From the NCBI RefSeq assembly GCF_000425265.1, contig NZ_AUDC01000011.1:310001-374000 (forward strand): 64,000 bases of DNA, written 5' to 3'. The stretch comes from Maridesulfovibrio zosterae DSM 11974 (GTDB taxonomy: Bacteria; Desulfobacterota; Desulfovibrionia; Desulfovibrionales; Desulfovibrionaceae). The notes under the pieces were generated by a model that saw only the letters and a list, made by a program, of their open reading frames with translations, searched no databases and was not told the origin of the DNA. This document shows positions 39,315 to 46,759 of the stretch, piece by piece. The position numbers and the translations under genes were made by a program. How positions within the stretch are numbered: the stretch's first letter is position 1; each line of letters opens with the position of its first letter.

Positions 39315-40769
39315 TTACTTTGAAAAATCAGTCTTTTTCTTATCAAGCCTGTAATAAAGCATGCGTATAGATATACCCAGCAAGGCCGCGGCCCTCGTTT
39401 TGTTACCGGAAGTAGACTTCAGGGTTTCATCAATTTCCTGATCCGAAGGTCTGTTACGTCGCTTCCTGCCGGTCTGTAGCAGCAAATTTTCAGCTTTATC
39501 GGCAGTAGAAACAGTTGATCTGTCAATATTCTGCATAATGATGCTCAAATGATCAGGGACAAGCTCAAATGCGTCATGCATAACTGAAATCCATTCAATA
39601 GTGTTTTTCAATTCCCGGACATTACCGGGCCACGAATGTTCATTGAGCTTCATTGCCGCTTCCGAAGATATCTCAGCAAATTTTTTGCCGCGTTTTTTTG
39701 CAAATGTTGTAAGGAAAAGCTTTGCCAACGGAACAATATCTTCCGGCCGTTCACGTAAAGGAGGAACAATAATGCTACCTACTTTCAGACGGTAATATAA
39801 ATCCTTACGGAATAGATTTCGTTCAATACGCTCACCCAGATCCAGATTTGTAGCAGCTATAATTCGAATATCGGTGTTTATTTTTTCAAGTCCACCGACA
39901 CGGTAAAAACTTTTGTCTTCAATAACCCGTAATAATTTTGCCTGCAGTTCAACAGGTATTTCCCCTATTTCATCGAGAAAGAGCGTTCCTCCCTTTGCCA
40001 GATCTATTTTTCCTTTTGCTCCACGGGCAGCACTTCCGGTAAAAGCCCCCGGCTCATAACCGAAAAGTTCACTTTCAAAAAGAGAAGCAGGCAAAGCTGC
40101 ACAATTTATAGCAATAAAAGGGAGTCGGGACTGGTCGGGACCGTAATGGATGATTTTTGCTACGATATCTTTGCCTACTCCGGTTTCTCCCTGTATGAGA
40201 ACTGGAAGCTCCCGGTCTTCGTGATATCTTCTGGCCTGTGAAACGACCTGCCACATTGGTTCGGAAAAGAAACCGATGTTATCAAGACCGGCCTGTTCTT
40301 CCAGAAGATCCTGCAACCGAGAAAATTCAGATCTTATATCACTTGTTGCTTCAGCCACAACCTCATCAAACTTTCTGGTCAGCAAATCATTTTCAGCCAG
40401 CAAAGATTGATGCTCGGCAACCCGGGATAAAATAACTCCAAGTTCTTCCAGATTAATTGGTTTTGTCAGATAATCGTATGCTCCGGCACGCAAAGCGCCT
40501 ATAGCCAGTTCCAGATCTGAATGCCCAGTATATAAAACGACATCAGGCAGGTAGGGACGAGATATTTTTTTAACTTCTCGAACCAATTCTATTCCTGTTT
40601 TACCGGGCATCTGTATATCAGAGAGAACCATTTCAAAATCATGGCTCTGTAAAATATACAACGCCTTGTCAGCATCAGCGCATGAAATTACCGCATGATC
40701 CAGCAGGGTCAGATATTCTGCCAGAGACTCACGGGTGGCTGTATCGTCATCCACAAGCAATATACGCAT
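39315..40769 (-). CDS. Sigma-54-dependent response regulator (NtrC family)
   Basis: 484 residues. Receiver domain (about 1-118; ILLVDDDTA, Asp in MVLSDIQMPGKTG, KPIN), central AAA+ domain with Walker A GETGVGKD (about 190-197), the sigma-54 contact loop reading GAFTGS instead of the usual GAFTGA (about 240), Walker B GGTLFLDEIGE, and a C-terminal Fis-type helix-turn-helix (ETLKSTSGNKTRAAALLGIS). It activates sigma-54 promoters from upstream enhancer sites; three palindromes upstream of fdhF are candidate sites. It starts one base after the stop of the sensor kinase, its likely partner. Confidence 0.95.
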   Translation of the reverse strand: MRILLVDDDTATRESLAEYLTLLDHAVISCADADKALYILQSHDFEMVLSDIQMPGKTGIELVREVKKISRPYLPDVVLYTGHSDLELAIGALRAGAYDYLTKPINLEELGVILSRVAEHQSLLAENDLLTRKFDEVVAEATSDIRSEFSRLQDLLEEQAGLDNIGFFSEPMWQVVSQARRYHEDRELPVLIQGETGVGKDIVAKIIHYGPDQSRLPFIAINCAALPASLFESELFGYEPGAFTGSAARGAKGKIDLAKGGTLFLDEIGEIPVELQAKLLRVIEDKSFYRVGGLEKINTDIRIIAATNLDLGERIERNLFRKDLYYRLKVGSIIVPPLRERPEDIVPLAKLFLTTFAKKRGKKFAEISSEAAMKLNEHSWPGNVRELKNTIEWISVMHDAFELVPDHLSIIMQNIDRSTVSTADKAENLLLQTGRKRRNRPSDQEIDETLKSTSGNKTRAAALLGISIRMLYYRLDKKKTDFSK

Positions 40770-40770
40770 C

Positions 40771-41889
40771 TTATGCTCCGTTCCGATCTGCAGCTGGCAG
40801 GATTATCTTAACCACAGCTCCTGCATCTGCACGATTTTCCGCCTTTATAGATCCTCCGGCAGCCTGCACAATAGTCTGTACAATAGACAGTCCCAGTCCC
40901 ATTGAATTACCGGGAGCTTTAGTAGAAAAAAAAGGTTCAAATATTTTTTCTCCCAGTCCTTTTTTAAAGCCGGGACCATTATCGGACACAGTAAGTTCCA
41001 CGGTATCTTCACCTCGGGCTGCCACATCAATTCGTATTATTTTATCATCCTGATCCACTTCATCCAACGCCTGCATTGCATTGGCCACCAGATTTGCAAC
41101 GAGTTCTTCAAAGCGAATACAACCACCGTTTACGGAAGGCAGCCCTATTGAAATATTTAGATCAACTTTAATTCCTCTTGCCAGAACCTGTGCATTTATT
41201 AAAGAAAGCGCAGAACGCACAGCCTGCCCCAGATCACAGGTTGCAGTTGCAGTCGTCCTGTTCTGACGCAGATGTTCCCGTAAGTGATTTACAATGGAAT
41301 CTATCCTGTCGACCTGTGAAGCAACATCTCCCAATATACGTGCCAGCTCACTATCCGGTTGCATAGATCTTTTTGCCAGCAGCTGAGCTGAAGCAGTAAG
41401 AATACGGATAGCATTTAAAGGCTGATTTATTTCATGAGCTATGCCGCCGCCGATAACGGCAAGAGTTGTTACCCTGCTGGCCTGTTCCATGGCAGTACGT
41501 GCTTCAGCTAATGTTGCCTCGGCCTGACGCTGAGTGGTAACATCTCTACCGACAGACTGATATTCAACAACATTTCCATTTTCATCAAAAATGCCGGATG
41601 TAATGTATTGTACAAAATGTATCTTTCCATCTGCCCCCTTATAGCTCGGCTCTGTGATTATTTCGGGATTTTCAGGAGAGATTGAAAAAACCTGCCGGAC
41701 AATCGAATCTCGCTCATCATTACTAAGAAGATCCATGAACTTTGACCCAAGCAATTCTTCAGGCTTTTTATTATAAAAGCGACAGAAGGCACTGTTAACA
41801 AAAGTAAGTCTCCCGTCAGGTAAAAACCTGCGGATCATTTCTGTCTGGTCTTCAACAACAGCCTGATAAATGGATTCTTTTGGCGTCAT
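40771..41889 (-). CDS. PAS-domain sensor histidine kinase of the formate/hydrogenase cluster
   Basis: 372 residues without membrane segments, so a cytoplasmic sensor. A PAS domain (about 10-118; RRFLPDGRLTFVNSAFCRFY) leads through a short coiled coil to a HisKA box with IAHEINQPLNAIRI (His about 150, NtrB/DctB type) and HATPase (NLVANAMQALD N box, GNSMGLGLSIVQTI G2 box). It lies immediately upstream of the NtrC-type regulator and 15 bases after the HycB-like gene, inside the hydrogenase cluster. The PAS ligand is unknown; redox, formate or an intracellular gas signal are guesses. Confidence 0.93.
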   Translation of the reverse strand: MTPKESIYQAVVEDQTEMIRRFLPDGRLTFVNSAFCRFYNKKPEELLGSKFMDLLSNDERDSIVRQVFSISPENPEIITEPSYKGADGKIHFVQYITSGIFDENGNVVEYQSVGRDVTTQRQAEATLAEARTAMEQASRVTTLAVIGGGIAHEINQPLNAIRILTASAQLLAKRSMQPDSELARILGDVASQVDRIDSIVNHLREHLRQNRTTATATCDLGQAVRSALSLINAQVLARGIKVDLNISIGLPSVNGGCIRFEELVANLVANAMQALDEVDQDDKIIRIDVAARGEDTVELTVSDNGPGFKKGLGEKIFEPFFSTKAPGNSMGLGLSIVQTIVQAAGGSIKAENRADAGAVVKIILPAADRNGA

Positions 41890-41904
41890 CGGTTAAATTT
41901 ACCT

Positions 41905-42423
41905 TTATTTATTTTCAAATGCTAATTGAAGTGCACTTTTGCGCCTTCGCTTACCGGCTATAAGTTTCAGCTCATCACTGGTCAGTATTTTTAGTGCTCC
42001 TGGTGACGGGCAGACTGAGACACACGCAGGACCGTCCTCACGTCCAGAGCATAGATCACACTTATGGGCTACCGGAGCATCAGAACTTTCATGAATACGG
42101 CCAACCTGCATGGCCCCGACCGGACAGGCCGCCAGACATGCCTTACATCCGAAGCAAAGTTCCGTATTAATCCGTACAGCCGTGCCATCGTATATTATTG
42201 CTCCGACAGGACATACTGAAGCACAGGGAGCATCTTCACACTGCCGACACTGAATTGGGGCTGTAACCTGTGCCTCGTGGATAATTTTAATACGCGGGGA
42301 AAATGCCAGTTTTTTATTTCCGGCCTCAACCATATCTTCGTCCATGTGAGCTGCAACACATGCTATCTCACAGGATCGGCAGCCTATGCAGCGTTCAGGA
42401 TCTGACAGAACAAAAGTATGCAC
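41905..42423 (-). CDS. HycB/HydN-like four-cluster ferredoxin subunit (second copy)
   Basis: 172 residues with a GTG start that overlaps the hydA stop by one base; GGGGGA lies about 8 bases upstream. Four Cys-rich motifs fit four [4Fe-4S] clusters: CIGCRSCEIAC, CRQCEDAPCASVCP, CFGCKACLAACP and CDLCSGREDGPACVSVCP. Such HycB/HydN-type subunits carry electrons between formate dehydrogenase and hydrogenase modules in formate-hydrogen lyases and hydrogen-dependent CO2 reductases. It resembles the other HycB-like protein at 43.8-44.4 kb, so the two are probably paralogues that line up in the electron path. Confidence 0.93.
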   Translation of the reverse strand: MHTFVLSDPERCIGCRSCEIACVAAHMDEDMVEAGNKKLAFSPRIKIIHEAQVTAPIQCRQCEDAPCASVCPVGAIIYDGTAVRINTELCFGCKACLAACPVGAMQVGRIHESSDAPVAHKCDLCSGREDGPACVSVCPSPGALKILTSDELKLIAGKRRRKSALQLAFENK

Positions 42424-43814
42424 TATTCATGTCCCCCGGATTTATTTCCATAACTGGTATGAAGCAGTTTGTGGGAAAGGTGGCCCAGTGGTTTTTCAAG
42501 ATAATTTTCATAAAGAGCTTTTACTGACGGATTTCTATGCGAAGCCCTGATCGGCAGTTCTTTGTCATGGTTATGCAGGCTTTGTCGGCGACGTAAAATG
42601 GCATCCTCAATATCTATCCCCGGAAGCAGCTTGGGTTGCCCTCCACCAGCCACACATCCTCCGGAACAGCACATGACTTCCATAAAATCAAAATCAGCTT
42701 TTCCAGCCCTGACTTCATCAAGAAGTTTTGCAGCATTGGCCAGCCCTGAAACAATAACGGCCTGAACTTTTCTGCCAGCCACTTCCATGGAAGCACGAAA
42801 TACACCTTCGTCTGTTTTGTTAAATACCACACCACTTTCGCTGACTTCATTTCCGGTTGTGACGGCTATTGCTGTTCTCAGCGCAGCTTCCATAACACCG
42901 CCGGAAGCTCCGAAAATTGTTCCGGCTCCGGAATAAAGCCCCAGAGGAGTATCGAAATCTTCTTCGGGCAACTGCTCCAGAAAAATACCCTTGTTTTTAA
43001 GCATGCCTGCAAGTTCAGTCACAGTTATCACGGCATCAACATCAGGAGTTCCTGTCGTCTGCATTTCCGGACGGCCTGCTTCAAATTTTTTAGCAGTGCA
43101 TGGCATAACGGAAACACTGGCAATATGACCTGAACTTTTTCCGGCTATTTCTGCGCCGTAAGTCTTGAAAAGGGCCCCGGCCATCTGCTGCGGTGATTTG
43201 CAGCTGGACAGATGAGAAAGAAGATCAGGCCATGCTGTTTCCAGATGATTGACCCATCCGGGACAACAGGAAGTGAACATGGGCATATTTTCATTAGATT
43301 CAAGCCGCTCCAGAAGTTCGGAGGATTCTTCCATGATAGTTACATCAGCAGCAAAAATGGTATCATAGACAAAATCAAACCCAAGACGACGCAAAGCTGC
43401 GGCAAGCTGTCCTGGAGTAAGCGTACCCGGGGCAAGTCCGAATTCCTCGGCAATAGATGCTCTGACGGCAGGGGCACACTGGACCATTGAAATTTTTGAT
43501 TTGTCTGCCAGCATCTGAGCCACTTTCCCGCAATCATTTCTAAAGTGAGCTGCAAAAAGAATGGATCTGTCATCTTCAGGCAGTCCACGTTCCATACGTA
43601 TCTGTGCGATATTCTCAGCCTGATCATCAAAGGGAGTTAAAAATGCTGAACAACGTAACACGCACTGACCGCACATTACGCAACGGGATGTATCAATTGT
43701 CTGCGCTTTATTCTGCTCCCCTATTACTGCATCCACTGGGCAGACTTCTGCACAACGACGGCAACCTGTACATAATTTTGGATCAATGGAAACAATCTGG
43801 TGTAAATCAGTCAT
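42423..43814 (-). CDS. hydA: [FeFe] hydrogenase catalytic subunit (HydA2/HDCR-type)
   Basis: 463 residues. Two N-terminal [4Fe-4S] motifs (CTGCRRCAEVCP, Cys15-25; CVMCGQCVLRC, Cys45-55) feed the H-domain with all three signatures: TSCCPGW (about 181-187), MPCTAKKFE (about 237-245) and FMEVMCCSGGC plus AGGGQP (about 377-394). The Cys residues needed to bind the H-cluster are present, including the proton-relay Cys in TSCC. It has no signal peptide, so it is cytoplasmic and reversible H2/H+ chemistry is expected. It is flanked by two HycB-like genes with one-base overlaps and follows fdhF, which is the gene set of the Acetobacterium-type hydrogen-dependent CO2 reductase. Confidence 0.95.
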   Translation of the reverse strand: MTDLHQIVSIDPKLCTGCRRCAEVCPVDAVIGEQNKAQTIDTSRCVMCGQCVLRCSAFLTPFDDQAENIAQIRMERGLPEDDRSILFAAHFRNDCGKVAQMLADKSKISMVQCAPAVRASIAEEFGLAPGTLTPGQLAAALRRLGFDFVYDTIFAADVTIMEESSELLERLESNENMPMFTSCCPGWVNHLETAWPDLLSHLSSCKSPQQMAGALFKTYGAEIAGKSSGHIASVSVMPCTAKKFEAGRPEMQTTGTPDVDAVITVTELAGMLKNKGIFLEQLPEEDFDTPLGLYSGAGTIFGASGGVMEAALRTAIAVTTGNEVSESGVVFNKTDEGVFRASMEVAGRKVQAVIVSGLANAAKLLDEVRAGKADFDFMEVMCCSGGCVAGGGQPKLLPGIDIEDAILRRRQSLHNHDKELPIRASHRNPSVKALYENYLEKPLGHLSHKLLHTSYGNKSGGHE

Positions 43815-44407
43815 TATATTTCTCCGCCAGCTCGGGCTCCAGCACCGCTAAGAGCCAGCGCTGCTTCTAAATTGCGTCGTTTTTTAATTTTAACAGGATC
43901 GACTAGATCCAGGGCTTTTTCAGGGCAAGCCTGCACACATGCAGGCCCGGCTTCCCTGCCACGGCATAAATCGCATTTGCTGGCTAAAAGAGCCGGTTCG
44001 AATTGCAGATCTTCCGGATTAGACGGGTCTACGACTCTTCGCATTGCAGGTTTACCATGCTTCCATATCTGAGCTATTTCCATAGCCCCCATTGGACAGG
44101 CCATAAGACATGTCTTGCAACCGACACACCGGTTTTCATCAACCTGCACACCATCATTTTCCGTTCGATAGATTGCTGCATTGGGACATACCGCTGCGCA
44201 GGGAGCATCTTCACAATGCCTGCATCCCACCGGGACACAAATGTCTCCAACACGCATCAGATATAATCTCGGAGATAATGGACCACTAAGACTTCCAACA
44301 GAGACCCCGCCCTGCATATGGGCTGCAGAGCATGCCAGTTCACATGCCCTGCAGCCTATACATTTTGCTGCTGTGGCAAGGATAAATGGGCTTAAACGTG
44401 TTGGCAT
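43814..44407 (-). CDS. HycB-like four-cluster ferredoxin subunit (first copy)
   Basis: 197 residues. Four Cys motifs: CIGCRACELAC, CRHCEDAPCAAVCP, CVGCKTCLMACP and CDLCRGREAGPACVQACP, separated by an extra insert of about 25 residues not found in the second copy (around residues 125-150). The start overlaps the end of fdhF by 16 bases and its stop overlaps the hydA ATG by one base, so the three genes form one translational unit. By analogy with HDCR complexes it links formate dehydrogenase to the electron chain towards HydA. Confidence 0.93.
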   Translation of the reverse strand: MPTRLSPFILATAAKCIGCRACELACSAAHMQGGVSVGSLSGPLSPRLYLMRVGDICVPVGCRHCEDAPCAAVCPNAAIYRTENDGVQVDENRCVGCKTCLMACPMGAMEIAQIWKHGKPAMRRVVDPSNPEDLQFEPALLASKCDLCRGREAGPACVQACPEKALDLVDPVKIKKRRNLEAALALSGAGARAGGEI

Positions 44408-46491
44408 GACATATTTTCCTCTTTATGAATTAAATTCGTATTTTGCTCTTCAGCTGAAAGTCTGCTGACTGAAACAGCGCAGACTTTCAGCTGCGGAGTT
44501 CCGGTAACAGGATCTGCTGCCGAAGTAGTCAGTATATTTGAAGGGCTTTCAGAAAAATGAAAGGTCATAAAAATTAATCCCTTACGGACTCTTCTGGTAA
44601 CCCATGCTCTTGCTTTCACAGTACCGCGGCGAGATCGGACTTTAATAAGTTCACCATCAGCAATTCCGTATACAGCGGCATCGGATGGATGAATTTCAAC
44701 CAGCTCTTCCGGCCATGTTCCGGCCAGACCAAAGCAGCGACCGGTCATTGTTGATGTATGATAATGAGCTACAACACGCCCTGTGGTAAGAGTAAGCGGG
44801 TATTCAGCATCCGGCAGTTCCGCAGGTTCTCTGTGAGAAAGTGACACAAATTTACCCGGTCCTCTCATACATTTTCCTACATGCAGTATGGGTGTTCCGG
44901 GATGACTTTCATCCGGGCAGGGCCATTGAATGCCTCCTGATTCAAGCCTTTCGTATGTTATTCCACTATAGCTGGGGGTAAGCATACGCATTTCGTTAAA
45001 TACATCTTCAACATCATTATATCTTTCAGGCCTGCCAAGACGTTTCAACAACTCAGCTAATATCTTCCAATCAGGCAGACTGTCTCCTGCAGGAGAAACT
45101 GCTTTACGTACACGCTGCACCCTTCTTTCGGTACTGGAAAAAGTTCCATCCTTTTCAGCAAAACTTGCCCCGGGAAGCACAACATCTGCCAACTGTGCTG
45201 TTTCAGTTAAAAAGAGATCCTGAACAACCAGAAAATCAACATGCCGCAGGCAATGCTCAACATGATTTATGTCCGGATCACTTCGCATAGGATTTTCGCC
45301 AAAAACAAAAAGACCCTTCAACCGGTCTTCCTCTATGGCTGTGAGCATTTTAGGAATAGTCAGCCCCGCTTCTGCAGACAACTCAACACCCCATGCTTTT
45401 TCAAAGCTGGTTCTTACTGATAAATCCGCTACCGAGCGATAGCCCGTAAAGACATTTGGTAATGCCCCCATATCACAGGCTCCCTGAACATTATTTTGCC
45501 CACGGAGAGGATTAACTCCGGTCTTAGGTCTCCCTATGTTTCCTGACAGCAATGCAAGGTTGGATACAGCCAGAACATTATTTGTACCTGCGTTATGCTG
45601 GGTAATCCCCATGGTATAATAAAAAGCTGTGTTTGCAGAGTTGCCTATAAGCTGTGCAGCCTTACGGATATCGTCAGCATAGACATCGGAAATAGCGGCA
45701 ACTGTATCTGGGTCAAATTTTGACAACCCTTTTCGGAAAATTTCAAAATCTTCATTTTCTGCGGCAACAGTCTGAAGGTCAGCCAAACCAGATGTAATTA
45801 TTTCTCCGGCAATAGCCGAAAGCAGAGCTGTATCAGTACCGGGTCTCAACCGCAGCCAGACATCGGCAGATCTGGCAAGATCAATCTCTCTTGGGTCAAT
45901 AACAATCAGTTTAGCGCCATTGCGTTTGGCTTCTTTCATGCCAAGCCCTATTACAGGATGGCAGGCAGTTGTATTGGTACCTATTATACACACGCAATCT
46001 CCGGCTCCCATATCCCATAACTCCCGTATGGAGTTGGTCATAGACCCGCTTCCCAGTGATGTAGCCAGCCCGGCCACAGTTGGAGCGTGTCAGAGCCTTG
46101 CGCAATGATCTATATTATTTGTACCGATTCCAGCTCGAAAAAGTTTCTGAAAGAGATAGTTTTCCTCATTCGTGCAACGGGCGCTGCTGAAACCTCCAAG
46201 AGCATCCGGCCCATGAGTGGAAGATATTTCTGAAAATTTATTTGTGATAAGTTCCAGTGCTTCATCCCAAGTGGCTGATTTCAGCTCTCCATTTTTACGT
46301 ATCAGAGGAGTTGTCAGCCTGTCGGCATGGTGAACAAAGTCAAAACCATACCGCCCCTTAGAGCAAATAGAGCCTTGATTAACTGACGGCTCCGGTCCGG
46401 GAGAGACACTGACAATACGCTCGTCCTCAACTTTCAGGGATAGAACGCAGCCGACACCGCAGTAAGGACAGATAGTGGTAGTATGTTGCAT
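44392..46491 (-). CDS. fdhF: Selenocysteine formate dehydrogenase catalytic subunit (FdhF-type)
   Basis: 699 residues read through an in-frame TGA at 46090-46092 (Sec134). The flanking sequence DHCARL-U-HAPTVAGL matches the FDH-H active site, and the two halves join in frame with no indel. The N-terminal CPYCGVGC plus a Cys 27 residues later (Cys8/11/15/43) bind one [4Fe-4S] cluster; the rest is the molybdopterin/W-bis-pyranopterin oxidoreductase fold. A hairpin follows the TGA at SECIS distance. It interconverts formate and CO2. No signal peptide, so cytoplasmic. The initiating ATG has no clear Shine-Dalgarno and lies one base after the start site predicted from the sigma-54-like element. 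Confidence 0.95.
46061..46092 (-). promoter_or_regulatory. UGA selenocysteine codon with bacterial SECIS-like hairpin
   Basis: TGA at 46090-46092 is followed after 12 bases by GTGGCC-GGGCT-GGCTAC (46077-46061), a 6-bp stem (one G-U pair) with a 5-base loop starting 18 bases after the UGA. In E. coli fdhF the loop starts about 17 bases after the UGA. The loop begins with G residues as in known bacterial SECIS elements, but GGGCT is not the exact GGUC-type loop. SelA/B/C/D genes are not in this window. Confidence 0.8.
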
Positions 46492-46502
46492 AATATGAAT
46501 AG

Positions 46503-46518
46503 AGCATTATACATGCCA
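46503..46518 (-). promoter_or_regulatory. Candidate sigma-54 promoter of fdhF
   Basis: TGGCATG-TATA-ATGCT on the minus strand matches the TGGCACG-N4-TTGCW consensus at most positions, with exact GG-N10-GC spacing. The implied start site (about 46492) lies one base from the fdhF ATG, so the transcript would be nearly leaderless; this is a real difficulty. The adjacent sigma-54 activator gene and the upstream palindromes favour it. Confidence 0.45.
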
Positions 46519-46606
46519 TTTGCAGGATAATTTTGAGGATAGTTTTATTCAATAAAAACGGGATTATATTTAAACAGATAAAGAATACAGCTCACACAAC
46601 TGAATA

Positions 46607-46649
46607 TTGCATGCAAAGCTGCATATGCAAAGAAGTAAATTGCATGCAG
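46607..46649. promoter_or_regulatory. Three TGCAT palindromes, possible enhancer sites for the sigma-54 regulator
   Basis: TTGCATGCAA (46607-46616), CTGCATATGCAA (46619-46630) and TTGCATGCAG (46640-46649) lie about 115-157 bases upstream of the predicted fdhF start site, the usual range for NtrC-type enhancers. They share the half-site TTGCAT. Assignment to the regulator at 39.3-40.8 kb is inference. Confidence 0.5.
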
Positions 46650-46759
46650 TAATATGTGGCGCTCGGAATTAATAATCAATCTCTTCTTAATATTTATATT
46701 TTTCCAGATGCGAGATTTCTTTTTGAAGGGATTTTATATTTGAAATAATTTTCGGAGAC

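Noticed and set aside
44392-46491. Two separate genes (561 and 133 residues) or a frameshifted pseudogene for formate dehydrogenase
   Set aside because: The two frames are in register across a TGA at the known Sec position with conserved flanks and a SECIS-like hairpin; one selenoprotein gene explains both.
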